Part shown: positions 8,819 through 17,445 of the stretch, piece after piece
Numbering within the stretch: the stretch's first letter is position 1
Layout: each line of letters starts with the position of its first letter
Origin: Sphingomonas faeni
Lineage (GTDB): Bacteria > Pseudomonadota > Alphaproteobacteria > Sphingomonadales > Sphingomonadaceae
Direction of reading: 5' to 3'
Assembly (NCBI RefSeq): GCF_003053745.1
Contig: NZ_QAYE01000004.1
Location: forward strand, 124,001 to 188,000
Length of the DNA: 64,000 nt
Position numbers and translations under genes: made by a program
Notes under the pieces: model-generated
What the model saw: the letters and a program-made list of their open reading frames with translations, nothing else
Told to the model about the DNA's origin: nothing
Database searches by the model: none

Positions 8819-9757
8819 TCAGATCGTCGCGAGCAGCCCCGCCCACGCCGCGATCTCATCGTCATGCCGCCGCGTGACGACGAGGTCGCTCGCGGTCGCC
8901 GTGTCGAGATCGACGTCGATCGTGCCCGTCCACTCGAACGTCGCATTGCCCGACAGCGTCACCATCGCCGCCTCGCTCGCCTCCGCGCGGACCAGCCCGC
9001 CCTTGTTGAAGACGGTGGTCGGCGTATCGTACGCGATCCGCCCGGTCAGGCACGCGGCATAGGTCGACGCCGCCATCGCACTACCGCAACTGTCGGTCAG
9101 CCCGACGCCGCGCTCGAACGTCCGCACGAAAAGGTCGCGGCCACGCACCTCTACAAAACTGACGTTCGCGCGGTTGGGTAGCCAGTCGGGTGCTGCCTCG
9201 CACGCCTCGCCGACGCGGATGAGTTCGGCTTCGTCGATGGCATCAACGAACGTTACGAGATGTGGGTTGGGCATTGCGACCGCAGTGAAGGTAAGGTCCG
9301 TCGGCAGTTGCGCGATCGGCATATCGACGATGCGATCGGTCCCGACCGCCATCGGCCACGCCTCGACATCCAGAGACGCAGGGCCAGCGATCTCGCGCAC
9401 GGTGAACACGCCCTCGGCAATATCGGCATCGCGCTCGACGGCCGCGTCGCTCATCTTCAGCAGCGCCATAGCAGTCTTGGCACCCGTGGCCGCGAACCCC
9501 GCGCGCGCAACGCAGCGCAGGCCGTTCAGACACGTCTCCGACTCGCTGCCATCCGAATTGAACATCCGCATGCCGAACGCGTGGGTCGCGTCGCCGCCAG
9601 TCAGCAGCAGGAGCCCATCGCCACCAACCAGCCCGTCACGATCCGCCAGCGCCCGCGCAACGGCCGCCCAAGCCGCATCGCCAAGCGCCGACGCGCGTGC
9701 GTCGATCAGCGGAAAGTCGTTACCGGAGCCGTGGCATTTGATGAGGTCGAAACGCAT
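8819..9757 (-). CDS. Diaminopimelate epimerase-like protein (DapF superfamily)
   Basis: This roughly 312-residue protein has the two-lobed DapF fold pattern: KCHGSGNDFPLID at the start, NSDGSESETCLNGLRC with the first catalytic Cys, and LTDSCGSAM with the second. Canonical DapF has CGNG and ACGTG at these sites, so both cysteines are kept but the surrounding glycines are altered. It may be the cell's LL/meso-diaminopimelate epimerase in lysine and peptidoglycan synthesis, or an amino-acid racemase of the same superfamily. Start ATG 9755-9757 is preferred; a GTG three codons earlier (9764-9766) is possible. Confidence 0.8.
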   Translation of the reverse strand: MRFDLIKCHGSGNDFPLIDARASALGDAAWAAVARALADRDGLVGGDGLLLLTGGDATHAFGMRMFNSDGSESETCLNGLRCVARAGFAATGAKTAMALLKMSDAAVERDADIAEGVFTVREIAGPASLDVEAWPMAVGTDRIVDMPIAQLPTDLTFTAVAMPNPHLVTFVDAIDEAELIRVGEACEAAPDWLPNRANVSFVEVRGRDLFVRTFERGVGLTDSCGSAMAASTYAACLTGRIAYDTPTTVFNKGGLVRAEASEAAMVTLSGNATFEWTGTIDVDLDTATASDLVVTRRHDDEIAAWAGLLATI

Positions 9758-9796
9758 GCCCGCCACTTAGTCACGCCCGCGCACCAATGCGAGCGC

Positions 9797-10294
9797 CTAA
9801 CCGATCCCGTAATGCGCGGCCAACCGATCGAGCGCGAGCGTCAGCACGACCCGCCCCGCCCGCGCCGGCCATTGCAACGCCTTCTCGGCCACCGGCAGCC
9901 CCTCCCCCGCACAAACCACGCGCCACAGAATATCCGCCAGCCCGGGCCCCGCCGCCGCCAGTGCCGCGTCGAACCGACGCTTCGCCGCAATCTGCGCCGA
10001 CGTCGGATCGAGCCCGTCACCACCTCCCCCATCGACCCGCTCGACCCAGCGCATCGTCACGCTCGGCGCGATCGACGCGCGTTCGTAATCCGCAAGCAAC
10101 CGCTCCCCGGCCTGGAACTGCGCCACGTCGATCAACGCGCGCGACCGCAACCAGCCGAGCGGCGACTCGGCAAGGTTCACGGTCACGGTACGACCGCGAC
10201 GCACGCCGGCCGGTTGTGGAACACCCTCCGAATCGACCGTCCGCTCTACCAGTTCACGCATCCGCCATCTCCCGTTGCGCTTGCCGGTTGCCAT
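9797..10294 (-). CDS. DUF6456 domain protein (putative regulator)
   Basis: This 165-residue protein contains the pattern LAESPLGWLRSR, FQAGERLLADYERA, GPGLADILWRVVCAGEGLPVAE and WPARAGRVVLTLALDRLAAHYG, which I recognise as DUF6456, a domain found in alphaproteobacteria often behind DNA-binding helices. No biochemical role is established. It is divergent from an XRE-type regulator 52 bases away, so the two may share a control region. An internal ATG at 10261 (MRELVERT) is an alternative start. Confidence 0.75.
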   Translation of the reverse strand: MATGKRNGRWRMRELVERTVDSEGVPQPAGVRRGRTVTVNLAESPLGWLRSRALIDVAQFQAGERLLADYERASIAPSVTMRWVERVDGGGGDGLDPTSAQIAAKRRFDAALAAAGPGLADILWRVVCAGEGLPVAEKALQWPARAGRVVLTLALDRLAAHYGIG

Positions 10295-10346
10295 ATCCGC
10301 ACGGTTGTAGGACAGAAGAATAACCTATCTGGTTTGGAGCTGTTCG

Positions 10347-10907
10347 ATGATCACCGCCATTCGCGAAGTCCGGCGTGCCAAGGGGCTGACGCTGGAGGAC
10401 GTCGCCAGGCGTTGCGACCCACCCACCACCGCACAGACGATCGGTCGGCTGGAGACGGGCACGCGCACCGTGTCGATCGGCTGGCTCAACCGGATCGCCG
10501 CGGCACTGGGCGTCGAGGCCGCTGCGCTCGTGACCTTGCCGGACCGCGTGGACCTGCCCGTCGCCGCAATACTCGACGCCCGCGGAGCCCACGCCCCGCG
10601 GCGAACCACCACCGCACCCCCACCTCAAGTCGCACCCGGCCAGATCGCCATAACCGTCGCGAATGGCACCGGGGACTACCGGGCAGGCGACGTTATCTGG
10701 GCAGCGACCCTTGCCCCCCGAGATTTCGCAACCGCGCTCAACCGCGACGTCCTCGTCCCGCAAGCGGCGGGAAGGTTCGCGTTCGGACGACTCACCGGAT
10801 GCAACGGCGGTGTTACCGTCCTGCCGCCGGGTACCGGCACGCAGTCGCTGACCATCGCCGACCCCGCCTGGATCGCAGTCGCGATGCGGCTGGTGCGCGA
10901 GCTATAG
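10347..10907 (+). CDS. XRE-family helix-turn-helix regulator
   Basis: The 186-residue protein opens with a Cro/C1-type helix-turn-helix (residues about 4-58): IREVRRAKGLTLEDVARRC, TTAQTIGRLETGTRTVS and IAAALGVEAAAL are the expected helices. The C-terminal part (from about residue 90) has a beta-rich pattern including AGQIAITV-like and GDVIW segments that recall S24/LexA-type peptidase-fold sensor domains of phage-type repressors, but the Ser-Lys catalytic pair is not evident. It is divergent from the DUF6456 gene and ends only four bases from the tRNA-Val 3' end on the other strand. Confidence 0.8.
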   Translation: MITAIREVRRAKGLTLEDVARRCDPPTTAQTIGRLETGTRTVSIGWLNRIAAALGVEAAALVTLPDRVDLPVAAILDARGAHAPRRTTTAPPPQVAPGQIAITVANGTGDYRAGDVIWAATLAPRDFATALNRDVLVPQAAGRFAFGRLTGCNGGVTVLPPGTGTQSLTIADPAWIAVAMRLVREL

Positions 10908-10911
10908 AGGG

Positions 10912-10986
10912 TGGTGGCGATGACGGGCTCGAACCGCCGACATTCTCGGTGTAAACGAGACGCTCTACCAACTGAGCTAATCGCCC
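10912..10986 (-). tRNA. tRNA-Val (anticodon TAC)
   Basis: A cloverleaf is readable on the minus strand: acceptor GGGCGAT, D-arm GCTCAGTTGGTAGAGC, anticodon stem TCTCG with loop TTTACAC and CGAGA, and T-arm GGCGGTTCGAGCCCGTC. The anticodon TAC decodes valine. The 3' side reads ATCGCC-A-CCA, so one C of the expected ATCGCCC strand is missing and the acceptor stem has six clean pairs instead of seven if the CCA is encoded, or a G-A first pair if CCA is added later. This is either a real variant or a homopolymer sequencing error. Confidence 0.9.
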
Positions 10987-11037
10987 CTCTCGGGAGGACG
11001 TCCGATGCCAAAGCCGGGCGGCCGGGGCAAGCTAAAA

Positions 11038-11982
11038 TCACGGAATGCGGAGGTCGGCGCCCCTGGTGGCCACGATATACCCGCGCATCGCCTCGCTCGC
11101 GCGATCGGAGAGCACCATGAAGGCGCGGCGTCGGTCGAGCAGGTCGGGGCGGCGTTCGAACAATCCGGTGTCGGTCATGCGCGCGATCCAGCGCAGCGCA
11201 GTCGTCGGTGCGACCGCGGCGGCGATGCACAGGCTCGACACCGAGACGCGGCCCCGCTCCAACTCGGCGGCGTAGAGATCGAGCAGCATGTCCCAGCCGG
11301 GATCCTCGAACAATGTCGCGCCGAAGAACTGGTCGCGCAATCGGCGCGCGCGGATCGCCCGACGGACGTCAGCCGCGCTCGGCTCGACCAAGGCGGGCGG
11401 CGCGCCATAGCGATTGGTGCGGTCGCCGACGATCGGCGCGGCGGGTGCGTCGCCCTCGATCTCGGCTCGCGTCAGTTTGGCGAGCGCCTCGGCGATCCGC
11501 GCGACCTCCGTGTTCAGTCGCTCGAGCCGGGTGCCGTCGGTCTCGCGGTGGAAATCGAACACACCCGCCGGGATACGCGCCGCCTCGGCAGCGACCACGA
11601 TCGCAGCCACGCAATCGCCGACGGTGGGATCGACCAGCAACCGTGTGCCGCCACCCAGCGTCGCCGCCGCGACGACGTCGATCTCGTCGACGCCCAGGGC
11701 GACCACCAGTCCCGCCTGCATCGAGGCCGCCTGATGGACGATTCCTGGCAGGCGTTCGGCTAGTATCGCGGGGTCGACGCCGGCCGTCTCGACGACGATC
11801 ACCTGCGGCGTCGCATGATCACCAAAGCCTGCCGGCCAATCGAGTCGGGCAACGATCCGACCGTTCAGCGCGGCGAGGGCAACGGTCAGCCGGTCCGGCG
11901 CGCCGGGCCCGCCGATGAGGACCGCGTCGATCCCCGTGTCGTAATTCGCCGCGTCGGGCAGGCCGTCCGGTCGGGTCATCAA
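11038..11982 (-). CDS. Winged-helix protein with an N-terminal receiver-like domain
   Basis: This is a 314-residue protein of uncertain family. The C-terminal half (about residues 215-305) looks like a MarR/winged-helix unit: LRDQFFGATLFEDPGWDMLLDLYAAELE, then VSVSSLCIAAAVAPTTALRWIARM as the recognition helix region and LFERRPDLLDRRRAFMVLS as the wing. The N-terminal half has alternating hydrophobic strands (AVLIGG, VIVVETAG, AGLVVALGVDEIDV) reminiscent of a degenerate receiver fold without a clear phospho-acceptor. It could be a pseudo-response regulator. It stands alone between the tRNA-Val gene and the pnt operon. Confidence 0.65.
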   Translation of the reverse strand: MMTRPDGLPDAANYDTGIDAVLIGGPGAPDRLTVALAALNGRIVARLDWPAGFGDHATPQVIVVETAGVDPAILAERLPGIVHQAASMQAGLVVALGVDEIDVVAAATLGGGTRLLVDPTVGDCVAAIVVAAEAARIPAGVFDFHRETDGTRLERLNTEVARIAEALAKLTRAEIEGDAPAAPIVGDRTNRYGAPPALVEPSAADVRRAIRARRLRDQFFGATLFEDPGWDMLLDLYAAELERGRVSVSSLCIAAAVAPTTALRWIARMTDTGLFERRPDLLDRRRAFMVLSDRASEAMRGYIVATRGADLRIP

Positions 11983-12080
11983 GGTCTCCGCTGTATTGCG
12001 GAGACTAACCTGCGTTATGCGAGGAGTTACACCCGAACTGGATCGAGTTCCGTTGCAGTTGGGAACCCCACGCGAACAAC

Positions 12081-13568
12081 TCAGTCGAGCGCCTTGACGA
12101 TATCCTCGACCATTTTCTTCGCGTCGGCCAGCAGCATCATCGTATTGTCGCGGTAGAACAGCTCGTTATCGACACCAGCATAGCCGACGCCGCCCATCGA
12201 TCGCTTGATGAACAGCACGGTCTTGGCCTTCTTGACGTCGAGCACGGGCATGCCGTAGATCGGCGACGTCTTGTCGGTCTTCGCGGCGGGATTGGTCACG
12301 TCGTTCGCGCCGATCACGAACGCGACGTCCGTCTGCGCGAACTCGCTGTTGATGTCCTCCAGCTCGAACACATCATCATACGGCACGTTCGCCTCTGCCA
12401 GCAGCACGTTCATGTGCCCCGGCATGCGTCCCGCGACAGGGTGGATCGCGTATTTCACGCGCACCCCCTCCGCCTTCAGCTTGTCGCCCATTTCGCGAAG
12501 GACGTGCTGCGCCTGCGCGACCGCCATGCCGTAGCCGGGAACGATGATGACTTGCTCGGCCTGGCTCATCAGGAACGCGGCGTCCTCCGCCGAGCCGCGC
12601 TTCCACGGTCGATCGCTGACCGCCGCGGGACCGCCCGCGTCCGAGGACTGGCCGAAGCCGCCGGCGATGACGCTGATGAAGCTGCGGTTCATCGCGCGGC
12701 ACATGATATAGCTGAGGATCGCGCCCGAGCTGCCGACCAGCGCGCCGGTGATGATCATCGCGCTGTTGTGCAGCGTGAAGCCCATCGCGGCGGCCGCCCA
12801 GCCCGAGTAGGAATTGAGCATGCTGACCACCACCGGCATGTCCGCGCCGCCGATCGGGATGATCAGCAGGAAGCCGATGACGAAGCTCAGGATCACGACG
12901 GTCCAGAAGATCCACGCCGACTGGTCGGTGACGAAATACGCGATCAGCCCTAGGATGGCGGCGAGCAGCGCAAGGTTGATGACGTGGCGCCCAGGCAGCA
13001 TGATCGGCTTGCCGCCCATGTTACCGTTGAGCTTCAGGAACGCGATGACCGAGCCCGAGAAGGTGATCGCACCGATCGCCACGCCGAGGCCGAGTTCGAT
13101 TCGGCTGACGGGGTGGATGACCGCGAAGGGTTGGCCGATCAGCGGGATGACGAGGTCGGAAATGCCGAACGCCTGCGGGTTGAGGTACGCGGCGACGCCG
13201 ACCAACACCGCGGCGAGGCCGACGAGGCTGTGGAACGCGGCAACGAGCTGCGGCATCGCGGTCATCGCGATCCGGCGTGCTGTCACGAGACCGATTGCAG
13301 CACCGACGCCGATCGCGGCAAGGATTTCGACGACGGTGGTCCAGTCGATCATCCAATCGTGCGGATTGCCAGGAGGCCATGCTTCCGAACGCAACGGCAC
13401 ATGTGTCACCAGCGTGGTCACGACCGCGATCGTCATGCCGATGATGCCGAACCGATTGCCGCGCTGGCTTGACGCCGGGCTCGACAGCCCACGCAGCGCG
13501 AGGATGAAGCACACCCCCGCGACCAGATAGGCGAGCGATGCCCAAGGGCTGACCGTCAGTTCATGCAT
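12081..13568 (-). CDS. pntB: NAD(P) transhydrogenase subunit beta
   Basis: PntB carries membrane helices of domain II and the NADP(H)-binding domain III of the proton-translocating transhydrogenase, which makes NADPH from NADH using the proton-motive force. The 495-residue protein has nine or so helices, then the NADP site with IVPGYGMAVAQAQH (Rossmann variant), AIHPVAGRMPGHMNVLLAEA, DVAFVIGANDVTNPAA and the end IKRSMGGVGYAGVDN. It is the last gene of the pntAA-hicA-hicB-pntAB-pntB set and starts 27 bases after pntAB. Identification is secure. Confidence 0.97.
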   Translation of the reverse strand: MHELTVSPWASLAYLVAGVCFILALRGLSSPASSQRGNRFGIIGMTIAVVTTLVTHVPLRSEAWPPGNPHDWMIDWTTVVEILAAIGVGAAIGLVTARRIAMTAMPQLVAAFHSLVGLAAVLVGVAAYLNPQAFGISDLVIPLIGQPFAVIHPVSRIELGLGVAIGAITFSGSVIAFLKLNGNMGGKPIMLPGRHVINLALLAAILGLIAYFVTDQSAWIFWTVVILSFVIGFLLIIPIGGADMPVVVSMLNSYSGWAAAAMGFTLHNSAMIITGALVGSSGAILSYIMCRAMNRSFISVIAGGFGQSSDAGGPAAVSDRPWKRGSAEDAAFLMSQAEQVIIVPGYGMAVAQAQHVLREMGDKLKAEGVRVKYAIHPVAGRMPGHMNVLLAEANVPYDDVFELEDINSEFAQTDVAFVIGANDVTNPAAKTDKTSPIYGMPVLDVKKAKTVLFIKRSMGGVGYAGVDNELFYRDNTMMLLADAKKMVEDIVKALD

Positions 13569-13595
13569 CGCGCGTCCCCATCACGTCCGTATCGC

Positions 13596-13913
13596 TCACT
13601 TGCTCGCAGCAGGCGCGACCGGCCGTTCCTTTTTCTTGTACATCGCCAGCATCCGCGCGGTGACCGCGAAGCCGCCGAAGATGTTAATGCTCGCCAGCAC
13701 CACCGCCAGCAACCCGAGCGCCTTTGCCACGCCCGATCCGGCGCCGATGCCTGCCGCAGCCGCAGCAATCAGCGCGCCAACGATGATCACCGAGGAGATC
13801 GCATTGGTCACCGCCATTAACGGCGTGTGCAGCGCGGGCGTGACCGCCCAGACGACAAAATACCCGACGAAACACGCCAGCACGAAGATCGACAGGATTG
13901 CGATAAAGTCCAT
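13596..13913 (-). CDS. pntAB: NAD(P) transhydrogenase subunit alpha, membrane part (PntAB)
   Basis: This 105-residue protein has three or four membrane helices ([61 protein letters not shown]) and is the separately encoded domain II piece of the alpha subunit, a split arrangement normal in alphaproteobacteria such as Rhodospirillum. The NAIS and NIFGGF segments are typical. ATG 13911-13913 is the natural start, just ahead of MDFIAIL. It should assemble with PntAA and PntB, yet it is separated from pntAA by a hicAB module. Confidence 0.95.
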   Translation of the reverse strand: MDFIAILSIFVLACFVGYFVVWAVTPALHTPLMAVTNAISSVIIVGALIAAAAAGIGAGSGVAKALGLLAVVLASINIFGGFAVTARMLAMYKKKERPVAPAASK

Positions 13914-13932
13914 TGTTCGGTCTCCGATTCTC

Positions 13933-14148
13933 TCAGGCTGCCGCGCGCGCAGCGGCGGGGATGGTGCGTCCCATGTGTTCGGCAGCTTCGATCCAGCAGG
14001 CGATCGCATCATAAGCATTGGCAAGCGCATCCTGCGGCGTGTCGCCGTCGGATTTGCACCCAGGGAGTGCCGGGACAACCGCAAGATATCCCCCACCATC
14101 TGAAGGCGACAGCGGCCGAATCACGACCTCATAATCTTGCGGGCTCAT
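13933..14148 (-). CDS. hicB: HicB-family antitoxin
   Basis: The 71-residue protein matches the short HicB antitoxin fold: [44 protein letters not shown] is the degenerate RNase H-like domain, followed by a charged helix. No C-terminal DNA-binding domain is present, which fits the shorter HicB class. The start overlaps the upstream hicA stop (ATG 14146-14148), so translation is coupled. HicB would neutralise HicA. The gene lies 19 bases upstream of pntAB, inside the transhydrogenase operon. Confidence 0.88.
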   Translation of the reverse strand: MSPQDYEVVIRPLSPSDGGGYLAVVPALPGCKSDGDTPQDALANAYDAIACWIEAAEHMGRTIPAAARAAA

Positions 14149-14393
14149 CGTTCCGTTCTCCGCACCGCATCGATGAACCTGACGAGATCGCGAATATAGA
14201 CCGGCTTGATCGGCCGGTGCGCGGGGATCGTCAGGATTTCGATCTGGCTTGCATGCTTCACCTTGTAGTGTGAGCCGTTGCGAGGCGGGCTGCAAGATAT
14301 CCCCGCCTCAGTACACGCGGCGACGACATCCTCAATCCGCCAGTCCCGCGGATTGGCCCGCATCGCATCGAGAAGCCGATCGCCACGGGTCAC
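14145..14393 (-). CDS. hicA: HicA-family toxin (mRNA interferase)
   Basis: HicA toxins are small double-stranded RNA-binding-fold ribonucleases that cleave mRNA. This 82-residue version keeps the catalytic-His region NGSHYKVKH and the C-terminal IPAHRPIKPVYIRDLVRFI pattern expected for the family. The start is GTG 14391-14393, only ten bases after the pntAA stop, and the stop overlaps hicB. Toxin before antitoxin is the usual hicAB order. Lack of an evident separate promoter suggests it is expressed with pntAA, although an internal promoter cannot be excluded. Confidence 0.88.
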   Translation of the reverse strand: MTRGDRLLDAMRANPRDWRIEDVVAACTEAGISCSPPRNGSHYKVKHASQIEILTIPAHRPIKPVYIRDLVRFIDAVRRTER

Positions 14394-14403
14394 GCCCCCC
14401 GGA

Positions 14404-15525
14404 TCAAGACAGCAGCCTTGGGTTCACGATCTTGCCGCCCTGCGTCAGCCGGATCGCATCGCCGATCTCGGCGTCGAGCACGGGTCGTCCAGCCTCCTTG
14501 TCCCAGAAGGCGTTGAGGAAGTTGAACAGGTTGCGCGAGAACAACGCACTGGCGTCGGTTGCAAGACGAGACGGCACGTTGCGATGGCCGACGATCTTCA
14601 CGCCGTTCATCACGACCACTTCACCCGCGACCGAGCCCTCGACGTTGCCGCCCTGCTCGACCGCAAGATCGACGATCACGGACCCCGGCTTCATGCTCGC
14701 AACCTGCGCCGCCGAGATCAGCCGCGGTGCGGCACGTCCCGGGATCAGCGCCGTCGTAATCACAATGTCCTGCTTGGCGATATGCCCCGACACGAGTTCG
14801 GCCTGCGCCGCCCGGTATTCGGGTGACATCTCGCCGGCATACCCGCCCGTCCCCTCGCCTTCGATCCCGGCGACGTTCTCGACGAAGATCGGCTTTGCGC
14901 CGAGCGACTGGATCTGCTCGCGAGTCGCGGCGCGCACGTCGGTCGCCGACACCTGCGCGCCGAGACGCCGCGCGGTCGCGATCGCCTGCAGCCCGGCCAC
15001 GCCGACGCCCATCACGAACGCCTTGGCCGCCGAGATCGTCCCCGCCGCGGTCATCATCATCGGAAACGCGCGCCCATATTCGGCGGCGGCGTCAAGTACC
15101 GCCTTGTACCCCGACAGGTTCGACTGCGACGACAGGATGTCCATCGACTGCGCGCGCGTGATGCGCGGCATGAACTCCATCGCCAGCGCTTCGTAGCCCG
15201 CCGCGGCATAAGCCTCGACTCGCGCACGGTCCGCGAAGGGATTGAGGCTGGCGACGATCCACGCCCCCGGCGTCGCGCCGTCCAGCGAAGCAGGATCAGC
15301 CCCCTGCACGCCGAGCACGATATCCGCCCCCGCCAGCGTCGCCGCACGGTCGCCCACCGACGCGCCTGCATGCGAATACGCGGCATCGGCGATCGAGGCG
15401 GTATCCCCCGCGCCCGCTTCCACGGCCAGCACAGCCCCCAGCGCAATGAATTTCTTGACCGTTTCCGGCGTCGCGGAAACCCGCCGCTCGCCGTCCGCTT
15501 GCTCTTTCAGGACGGCGATCTTCAT
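14404..15525 (-). CDS. pntAA: NAD(P) transhydrogenase subunit alpha, NAD-binding part (PntAA)
   Basis: PntAA is the peripheral NAD(H)-binding domain I of transhydrogenase. The 373-residue protein starts MKIAVLKEQADGERRVSATP like alanine dehydrogenase relatives, has the Rossmann loop VMGVGVAGLQAIATARRLGA, and keeps the conserved SRNLFNFLNAF near the end. It is the first gene of the pnt operon. The cytochrome oxidase subunit IV gene ends only four bases upstream, so that gene may be co-transcribed with it. Confidence 0.96.
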   Translation of the reverse strand: MKIAVLKEQADGERRVSATPETVKKFIALGAVLAVEAGAGDTASIADAAYSHAGASVGDRAATLAGADIVLGVQGADPASLDGATPGAWIVASLNPFADRARVEAYAAAGYEALAMEFMPRITRAQSMDILSSQSNLSGYKAVLDAAAEYGRAFPMMMTAAGTISAAKAFVMGVGVAGLQAIATARRLGAQVSATDVRAATREQIQSLGAKPIFVENVAGIEGEGTGGYAGEMSPEYRAAQAELVSGHIAKQDIVITTALIPGRAAPRLISAAQVASMKPGSVIVDLAVEQGGNVEGSVAGEVVVMNGVKIVGHRNVPSRLATDASALFSRNLFNFLNAFWDKEAGRPVLDAEIGDAIRLTQGGKIVNPRLLS

Positions 15526-15529
15526 GGCG

Positions 15530-15652
15530 TTACGAGATCAGCCAGATCACGAGCGCGACGACCAGCGCACACCCGACCGCGCCCCATTTCATCATTCCCG
15601 TCACGCTCGAATAGGTCGCGACGTGCGCCTTCATGTCCCCGTTGCCGGCCAT
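15530..15652 (-). CDS. aa3-type cytochrome c oxidase subunit IV (short alphaproteobacterial form)
   Basis: A 40-residue protein, MAGNGDMKAHVATYSSV then a single hydrophobic helix, matches the tiny subunit IV of aa3-type cytochrome c oxidase found in Paracoccus and other alphaproteobacteria, where the N-terminal NGDMKAH...TY and a following GLLKWG-like stretch are characteristic (here GMMKWGAVGCALVVALV). It sits in the inner membrane on the periphery of the oxidase. I chose ATG 15650-15652. It is separate from any cox operon and instead leads into the pnt genes. Confidence 0.85.
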   Translation of the reverse strand: MAGNGDMKAHVATYSSVTGMMKWGAVGCALVVALVIWLIS

Positions 15653-15792
15653 GGTTCGTGCCCCAATCCTGTCAGTGCCATCCTCTATGGCCGAGACCTT
15701 ATCGCGCGTATCCTGGATCGCCAAGCAGGACATTTAAGTCGCTCTTTACTTGCGCTAGCTATTGCACGTGCCGGAACGGGACAGGATTCGCC

Positions 15793-17208
15793 ATGACGCG
15801 CAATGGCCAGCGCCTATTATTGCTGATCGACGACGAGCCCACGCAGCGGCGGCTGGTGGCTGCCCTCGCGGCGCGCGGCGGCTGGCGCGCGGTCTTCGCG
15901 GCGGACGACGAGACCGCGATCGCCACGCTCGGCACGCAGGACGGCATGCAGCTCGACGCGATCGTGATCGATCACTGGGCGCCCGACGAGGATGCGACCA
16001 CCCTGATCGCGACCCTGCGCGAGCGGCGTCCGGCGCTGCCGATCCTGGTCATCACGGCGAACGGATCGGTCGCGCACGCGGTCAGCGCGATGCGCGCCGG
16101 CGCCACCGATTTCCTGGTCAAACCGCTTGCCCCCGATCGCCTGCTCGCCGCGCTGGACGCGGCGGTGGTCGGCAAATCGTCCGGCGAGCTCCGCCCGCTG
16201 ACCGAGAAGATCCCCGCGCTGCTCGCCTTCGACGAGATCGTCGGCTCCTCCCCCGATTTCCGCGCTGCCCTTGCGATCGCCGCGAAAGCCGCCCGCGCCC
16301 GCGTCGCTATCCTGCTCGAAGGCGAGATCGGCGTCGGCAAGGACGTCATCGCCGAGGCGATCCATGCCGCCTCCCCGCGCGCGAAGAAGCCGATGATCAG
16401 CGTCAATTGCGGTGCGATCCCCGCGAACCTGATCGAATCGGAAGTGTTCGGGCACGAGAAGGGCGCGTTCACCGGCGCGTTCGAGCGCAAGATCGGCCGG
16501 TTTCACGACGCCGACGGCGGCACGCTGTTCCTAGACGAGGTCGGCGAGATGCCGCTCGAAGCGCAGGCGAAGCTGTTGCACGTCCTGCAAACCGGCGAAG
16601 TCCTCGCGATCGGCGCCCGTCACCCGCGCGAAGTCGACGTCCGCGTGATCGCCGCGACCAATACCAAACTGCTGGACGAGGTCGAGGCGGGGCGCTTCCG
16701 CGAAGACCTGTATTACCGCCTCAACGCCGTCCAGGTGACGATCCCGCCATTGCGCGAACGCACCGGCGACATCCCCGCGCTCGCCCGTCACCTGCTCGCG
16801 CGGATCGCCGAACAGCCGGGGTTGCGACCGCTCGGCATTACCGATTCCGCGCTCGCGCTGCTGGTCCAGTACGACTGGCCCGGCAACGTCCGCCAGTTGC
16901 AGAACGCGCTCTTCCGCGCCGCCGTGCTGTGCGAGGACACCGCGCTGACCGAAGAGGATTTCCCGGAGATCGCCGCGCTCGGCACGCGCGAGCGGCCATC
17001 CGCGCCGGCGGCGATCGGCGGCGGCGGCGTCACGCTGTTCCGCCCCGACGGCAACCTCCGCGCGCTCGAGGAGATCGAAGCCGACGTCATCCGCCTCGCG
17101 ATCGGCCACTACCGCGGCCGCATGACCGAAGTCGCCCGCCGCCTCGGCATCGGCCGCTCGACGCTGTACCGCAAGCTCGGCGAACTCGGGATCGACAACG
17201 CGGCGTGA
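15793..17208 (+). CDS. Sigma-54-dependent response regulator (NtrC family)
   Basis: This 471-residue protein has three domains. The receiver (residues 1-120) carries LIDDE and phospho-acceptor D60 with K110. The AAA+ domain has a Walker A variant GEIGVGKD (177-184), the sigma-54 contact loop GAFTGA (224-229) and Walker B GGTLFLDEVG (242-251). The C-terminus ends in a Fis-type helix-turn-helix (EVARRLGIGRSTLYRKLGEL). It would activate RNA polymerase-sigma-54 promoters when phosphorylated. No histidine kinase is adjacent, and the target genes are unknown. Start ATG 15793 opens exactly on the receiver. Confidence 0.93.
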   Translation: MTRNGQRLLLLIDDEPTQRRLVAALAARGGWRAVFAADDETAIATLGTQDGMQLDAIVIDHWAPDEDATTLIATLRERRPALPILVITANGSVAHAVSAMRAGATDFLVKPLAPDRLLAALDAAVVGKSSGELRPLTEKIPALLAFDEIVGSSPDFRAALAIAAKAARARVAILLEGEIGVGKDVIAEAIHAASPRAKKPMISVNCGAIPANLIESEVFGHEKGAFTGAFERKIGRFHDADGGTLFLDEVGEMPLEAQAKLLHVLQTGEVLAIGARHPREVDVRVIAATNTKLLDEVEAGRFREDLYYRLNAVQVTIPPLRERTGDIPALARHLLARIAEQPGLRPLGITDSALALLVQYDWPGNVRQLQNALFRAAVLCEDTALTEEDFPEIAALGTRERPSAPAAIGGGGVTLFRPDGNLRALEEIEADVIRLAIGHYRGRMTEVARRLGIGRSTLYRKLGELGIDNAA

Positions 17209-17445
17209 TATGACGGCTGGGTTGGGAAGGTTAGCGGACCGTCCACTTTGAGGTCCAAACATGAGGAAACCGTCCAGTGGACGGGCACCCCCGCTGCATT
17301 AGTCTTTAGCATCGGCGAATCCGACGGTTTCTCGTCGTTCTTTGGTCAATGCATACCCTGTGATTTTTGCATCATGCCGACTGCCAGCATCTCCGCTGGC
17401 TCTTTGCCACCACGGTCGTAAATTGCTCCGATCAGGGAGTAGCAG

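Noticed and set aside
17209..17445. Possible gene or regulatory RNA downstream of the sigma-54 regulator
   Set aside because: No open frame with a start signal, no stem-loop of note; treated as plain intergenic sequence.
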